IMG/VR virus record: IMGVR_UViG_3300035698_002964
Coordinates: 1 to 23,830 of that record
Direction: 5' to 3' (one strand)
DNA: 23,830 nucleotides
Source of the DNA: a virus
Position 1 is the first letter of the stretch, and every line of letters starts with the position of its first letter. Made by a program: the position numbers and the translations under genes. This document shows positions 19,990 to 23,830 of this stretch, piece after piece. The notes beneath the pieces are model-generated. The model saw only the letters and a list, made by a program, of their open reading frames with translations, searched no databases and was not told the DNA's origin.

Positions 19990-20469
19990 ATGACAGACGC
20001 AACCGTAAGAGGAAACTTTGCACTTGATGATAACGCACTGAACCCTATATTCTTTTTCGAAACTATAGCACCCTTCGTTGACGATATGAGTCAGAACGTA
20101 CAGAGCATTCCGTTAATAAATACTAAACCAGAAAACACTTTCTTATTTCGATTTACCGGAAAAGAAGAGAATATAGACTTTTCCTTCTTCTTAACAGCTT
20201 CATCTACAGATCTAAGCAACGGAACGAGTGCGGGAGTAACTGGATACTCTGATGGTGTAAAGACACTCATTGAACAAATTAGGTGGTTAAGATCATATTT
20301 ATTTGATGAAGACTACAACAGCGATTGGACTGTTGGTGTGGCTTCGTTCTTAGGTAATGATACTGTCACTGGTGTAATAACTAATGTACGATTAGAATCA
20401 CCACCTGGAAGTCCTTCAATAATCCAAGGATCATTCACTCTTAAACGAGGAAATATTGGAAGTATATAG
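19990..20469 (+). CDS. Putative distal tail/baseplate protein
   Basis: This is a 159-residue protein between tape measure and tail hub. It is beta-rich with 'PENTFLFRFTGKEENIDFSF', a helix 'VKTLIEQIRWLRSYLF', then strands ending 'IIQGSFTLKRGN'. The layout resembles small baseplate or distal tail proteins that connect the tube to the hub, and the 'G-x-F-T-L-x-R-G' ending is typical of beta-sandwich tail proteins. No Shine-Dalgarno site is obvious, so translation is probably coupled to the tape measure gene. Confidence 0.55.
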   Translation: MTDATVRGNFALDDNALNPIFFFETIAPFVDDMSQNVQSIPLINTKPENTFLFRFTGKEENIDFSFFLTASSTDLSNGTSAGVTGYSDGVKTLIEQIRWLRSYLFDEDYNSDWTVGVASFLGNDTVTGVITNVRLESPPGSPSIIQGSFTLKRGNIGSI

Positions 20470-20478
20470 GGACGTATT

Positions 20479-22545
20479 ATGACTGTTGAACGACTACGAA
20501 TATTCAGAGGTGTAACAGAACTCAGTTATAACACTGCAAACATTATTCGTGGCGGTGATTATATCACTGACCGGGCAACCCTGGACATAAAAGCAGACGC
20601 TAATGTAATACAAAGTTCTACTATTGACTTCAAAAAGTCGGATGGATCAACTACAGTATGGAGTGGTACAGTTGCTGAGATTAAAGAAAGCATCTTATGG
20701 GCTATCGAAGTTGAAGGTTTAGGATCTGAATTAAACAATATTCGTGTAGAAAAGATATACACAGCAACCAGTCCCGAGGCTATAGTCCAGGATGTAATAG
20801 ACACTTTTTCTATTAACTTAACGTATGTCGCAGGTATAGCGTCAGGTATTACTCTTGACAAATACATAGCTAAAGGTTACGCTATAGATATTATTAAAGA
20901 CATGATGGAATTTTTAGACTGGCAATTGCGAATAACAAGCAGTGCTAACGTGTACTTCGAATCTAAAGGAGTAACTAATAACGGTCTAGTATTCACTAAC
21001 GGTACCAATTGCCAAATCGATAGCTGGAACAACGACAAGTTAAGCATTATCAATCATGTGCGAGTAGTTGGAGGTTTCGAAAACCAATTCACCAGCGAAA
21101 CAGTAAGTGGCACAGGCACAACTTTTGCCCTTACCTATAAACCTGAAGGTACCTTCAAGGCTACAGTGAGTGCTGCGGAAGTAGACCCTGAAACCTACAC
21201 TGTAAATGCAGAAGATAAAACGGTTGTTTTTGACAGCAGCCAAACAAACCCTACACTTGATTACACATACAACGTGCCTATAATTGTTAATGACCAATTA
21301 GACACTAGCGTAACAGCTCACGGTGAAAGATTTAAAGAAATACCCGCACCCTGGCTTAATAGCTTCACAGACGCACGTGCATACTCTAAAAGTGTACTAT
21401 CTGCTTACGGGCAGGCACAAACACAAGCTACAGTTTTAATACCTAATATGTATTATACGGCTGACGTGGGCGAACAGGTACAATTGGTTGATCCTTTACG
21501 AAGTAACCGAACACGTAACCTAATAATTAATACCATAACTTATGAAGCTCACAATAACCAAACAGTACTCCAACTAGGCACTAGGCCTTTTGTCTACCAA
21601 GACTGGGCTAGAGGTGTAGAAGAACGAATTAAGAAGATTGAGCGAAGAACAACTGACACTGCTGTTGAAACTTTTGCTCGATTATTACAATATAATCTTA
21701 AGGTTACACTTCGAGCATGCGCGTACATAATGACTAACAGCCCCGCTAATAGTTTTATACCTGGCCACACGACTCTAGGCTATCCACGAACAGACTTCAC
21801 AATTGAAGCTGACTGCAGTGCAAATGCAAGACATGGAACTTGGGCAGGGACAGATGTAGCAACAGGCGGACAATTCTCTGATGATGGATTCAGACTAGGA
21901 TACAGTGTATTTAACGGTTCAGATCGAAAGATTACAGTGAGTCATGTATCTGCATTAGAACCCACAACACAATTGCACGTAACAGGAGCGATAAGAGTAG
22001 CAAGCTTACCTGACGCAGAAGATTATTTAATTCACAAATGGGATGGTACCGATGGCTATGCTGTAAGAATTAACAGCAGCAACAAGGTCGAGTTAGTAAT
22101 TGCTAACGCTGGAACAGTAAACACTGTAGAATTTGCAACTGCATTAACAATTAACACATGGTTCCACTTCTCAGCAGACTATAACGCTGGAGCGGTCATA
22201 CTATACAAAGACGGCTTAAGTAATGCAACGGACACTATAGCAAACGCGAGCATAGGATCCAGCAGTGCAGCATTAGTAGTTGGCGAATATGGTAGTAACT
22301 TTTTAACAGGAGACCTTGACGAAGTAATGGTTTATAGTGGAACCCGAAACAGCGCAAGCGTATTAAATAACTTTAACAAGATATTTGACAGTACAAACTT
22401 AGAATTATATCTGAGCATGGACAATCCCATACTCGGAGATCAAGAAACCATTCCCGAACCAGACGTTAATACTGGAGCAGAAACATTCCTCGTTGACGAA
22501 AACGATAACTATATCGTGGGCACTTGTGGATGGATAATAGAATAA
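20479..22545 (+). CDS. Tail hub/baseplate protein with C-terminal LamG-like lectin domain
   Basis: This is a 688-residue protein. Residues 1-400 read as a tail hub: beta domains (ERLRIFRGVTELSYNTANII; ATLDIKADANVIQSSTIDFK), 'SPEAIVQDVIDTFSINLTYV', 'MMEFLDWQLRITSSANVYFE', and an end typical of such proteins (VGEQVQLVDP, LQLGTRPFVYQDWARGVEER with a short coiled coil). Residues about 425-650 form a LamG/concanavalin-like module: 'YSVFNGSDRKITVSHVSALE', 'YLIHKWDGTDGYAVRINSSN', 'INTWFHFSADYNAGAVILYK', 'LTGDLDEVMVYSG'. The hub closes the tail tip and the lectin module probably binds host surface glycans. It may be the receptor-binding protein. Confidence 0.75.
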   Translation: MTVERLRIFRGVTELSYNTANIIRGGDYITDRATLDIKADANVIQSSTIDFKKSDGSTTVWSGTVAEIKESILWAIEVEGLGSELNNIRVEKIYTATSPEAIVQDVIDTFSINLTYVAGIASGITLDKYIAKGYAIDIIKDMMEFLDWQLRITSSANVYFESKGVTNNGLVFTNGTNCQIDSWNNDKLSIINHVRVVGGFENQFTSETVSGTGTTFALTYKPEGTFKATVSAAEVDPETYTVNAEDKTVVFDSSQTNPTLDYTYNVPIIVNDQLDTSVTAHGERFKEIPAPWLNSFTDARAYSKSVLSAYGQAQTQATVLIPNMYYTADVGEQVQLVDPLRSNRTRNLIINTITYEAHNNQTVLQLGTRPFVYQDWARGVEERIKKIERRTTDTAVETFARLLQYNLKVTLRACAYIMTNSPANSFIPGHTTLGYPRTDFTIEADCSANARHGTWAGTDVATGGQFSDDGFRLGYSVFNGSDRKITVSHVSALEPTTQLHVTGAIRVASLPDAEDYLIHKWDGTDGYAVRINSSNKVELVIANAGTVNTVEFATALTINTWFHFSADYNAGAVILYKDGLSNATDTIANASIGSSSAALVVGEYGSNFLTGDLDEVMVYSGTRNSASVLNNFNKIFDSTNLELYLSMDNPILGDQETIPEPDVNTGAETFLVDENDNYIVGTCGWIIE

Positions 22546-22558
22546 AGGTGACATACTT

Positions 22559-23713
22559 ATGACAGCAACAACTAAACGAATCAGTCAATATACAAATTTA
22601 GGAGCAACTCCTGCAACTGACGATGAATTACTAATATGGGATACAAGCGGATCAGCAACAAGAGCCATAACTGTAGCTAACCTTTTAGGTGCGGGAAGTG
22701 TTAGTGGCTTAAGTGATGTAACTATTACCAGCATTGCAGCTGATGAGATTCTTAAATGGAATGGTAGTGCTTGGATCAATAACACCCTATTAGAAGCAGG
22801 AGTGCAGGAAATTCTTAGCGGTGCAACATTATCTACTGCAACTGTAGCAACTGATGACAAAGTCTTAGTTCAAGATACTGACGATAGTGATAATCTAAAA
22901 ACCGTTACAGTCTCGAGTATTGTTGCTTTAGCAAGTGGTATGAGTGCGTCAACGTATGATCCGGCAAGTATCGCAGAACAGTTAGTTGGTCTTGTAGCAT
23001 CACAAACATTAACAAACAAAAGTATTGATGCAGACAACAATACAATCACTAATCTAGCTATAGGTGCAGAAGTTACCGGTGCAAGTACAGACCTTTCAGA
23101 TACTGCAGACTTAACATACAATACAGACTCTGATGTTTCCGCAAATGGTTGGGTTATAGATGAAGATGCAATGGGTACTGACTCAGCAACTAAAGTACCT
23201 ACGCAGCAAAGTGTTAAAGCATACGTGGATGCTAACGCAGGTATTACTGATGTAGTAAATGATACTACACCTCAACTTGGTGGAAACTTAGATATGAATC
23301 AGTTTAACTTAAACTTTGATCCAACACCAACAAGCGACCACACTTGGAATGGTAGAATAGCAACCTTCACAGCAGGAGAAAGTCTTGTTATCGGAGACTT
23401 ATGCTACTTAAAAAGTGACGGTAAGTTTTGGAAGGTAGACGCTAGCGCAGAAGCAACAGCTAAAGGGATGCTCTCACTTTCAACAGCAACTATAAGTGCA
23501 GATGCAACAGGAGTATTTCTTCTTGAAGGATTTATTCGTGATGATACGTGGGCGTTAACTATAGGCGGGACCTTGTATGGTTCTGAAACACCCGGAAATC
23601 CAACAGAGACAGCCCCTACTGCTAGTGCATCAATCGTTCGCGTCATTGGTTACGCTTACAGTGCAGATGTGATTTACTTTAGTCCCGATAATACTTACAT
23701 AGAAAACAGTTAG
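22559..23713 (+). CDS. Tail fibre-like protein
   Basis: This is a 384-residue protein with AAGGTGA before ATG. It starts 'KRISQYTNLGATPATDDELL' followed by 'IWDTSGSATRAITVANLL', an opening common in phage fibre proteins. A related unit recurs at about 90-125 ('TATVATDDKVLVQDTDDSDN'). The middle has repeated short Asx/Thr/Ser-rich strands (SQTLTNKSIDADNNTITNLA; VKAYVDANAG), typical of trimeric fibres. The end (SLVIGDLCYLKSDGKFWKVD, then YSADVIYFSPDNTYIENS) looks like a compact beta tip domain. It likely attaches to the tail tip and binds the cell. Confidence 0.7.
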   Translation: MTATTKRISQYTNLGATPATDDELLIWDTSGSATRAITVANLLGAGSVSGLSDVTITSIAADEILKWNGSAWINNTLLEAGVQEILSGATLSTATVATDDKVLVQDTDDSDNLKTVTVSSIVALASGMSASTYDPASIAEQLVGLVASQTLTNKSIDADNNTITNLAIGAEVTGASTDLSDTADLTYNTDSDVSANGWVIDEDAMGTDSATKVPTQQSVKAYVDANAGITDVVNDTTPQLGGNLDMNQFNLNFDPTPTSDHTWNGRIATFTAGESLVIGDLCYLKSDGKFWKVDASAEATAKGMLSLSTATISADATGVFLLEGFIRDDTWALTIGGTLYGSETPGNPTETAPTASASIVRVIGYAYSADVIYFSPDNTYIENS

Positions 23714-23714
23714 A

Positions 23715-23830
23715 ATGACCGTAGCAAAAATCTTAGGAACAGCAACAGGCAGTATTGCCAACATCACCGGTATAGCTATAGCTAGCATTGGAAAGATTAT
23801 TGGACAAACAGTAGATGCTGGAGGAGTAGC
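23715..23830 (+). CDS. Start of a further tail-region gene (partial)
   Basis: ATG 23715 follows one base after the previous stop and the frame is open to the window end (38 codons: TVAKILGTATGSIANITGIA and onward). It is rich in Ile, Ala and Gly with short repeats (SIANITGIAIASIGKIIG). Too little is present to name it; it could be a small fibre or hydrophobic tail-associated protein. Confidence 0.55.
   Translation, partial: MTVAKILGTATGSIANITGIAIASIGKIIGQTVDAGGV

Noticed and set aside
1-23830. tRNA genes, integrase or att sites
   Set aside because: No tRNA cloverleaf was recognised; GGTTCGAG at 4763 resembles a T-arm but lacks the rest of a tRNA. No integrase gene is present in the window.

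Overview
This window looks like a segment of a tailed virus (HK97-type capsid, long tail, probably siphovirus-like) or provirus whose host is an archaeon. Three things point to archaea. TATA-box promoters sit about 25-35 bases upstream of start codons and give leaderless or nearly leaderless mRNAs; they include seven copies of TAAGCGTT(A/T)TAAA and three TTTATATA boxes. There is a small histone-fold protein of the archaeal DUF1931 type, and there are several small archaeal-style zinc-ribbon proteins. Ribosome binding sites, where present, are GAGGT/AGGTGAT-like, and GTG and TTG starts occur. Every gene found reads on the + strand. The host lineage cannot be fixed from this sequence.

Bases 1-4.6 kb are an accessory/early region: the end of a C5-cytosine methyltransferase, a broken small gene, zinc-ribbon proteins, a hairpin-rich leader, an RHH-like protein, a PD-(D/E)XK-like protein, an AbrB-type protein, a J-domain protein, a histone-fold protein, a coiled-coil protein, and a ParB-domain gene followed by the out-of-frame end of a DNA methyltransferase. 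Bases 4.6-5.0 kb hold a 42-aa ORF under an operator-flanked promoter, then a GC-rich structured stretch. The reverse strand of that stretch resembles the most conserved part of archaeal 16S rRNA.

Bases 5.0-7.1 kb hold small genes leading to the terminase small subunit. Part of this stretch has coding-strand composition unlike the rest of the window. Bases 7.25-9.74 kb hold the terminase large subunit. Its 5' end is present twice as an exact 100-bp direct repeat, separated by about 950 bp of small membrane and zinc-ribbon genes.

Bases 9.8-23.8 kb are the structural operons: portal fused to a MuF-like domain, HK97-gp10-like neck protein, protease-scaffold fusion, major capsid protein, small head proteins, head-tail adaptor, tail completion protein, tail tube, tail assembly chaperones joined by a canonical -1 slippery heptamer (GGGTTTT), a short tape measure with tandem 29-residue repeats, distal tail protein, a tail hub fused to a LamG-like lectin domain, a fibre-like protein and the start of one more gene. 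The TAAGCGTTWTAAA boxes stand before structural genes or blocks of them, so they probably form a late regulon.

Functional names rest on motifs and gene order read by eye. No database search was possible.
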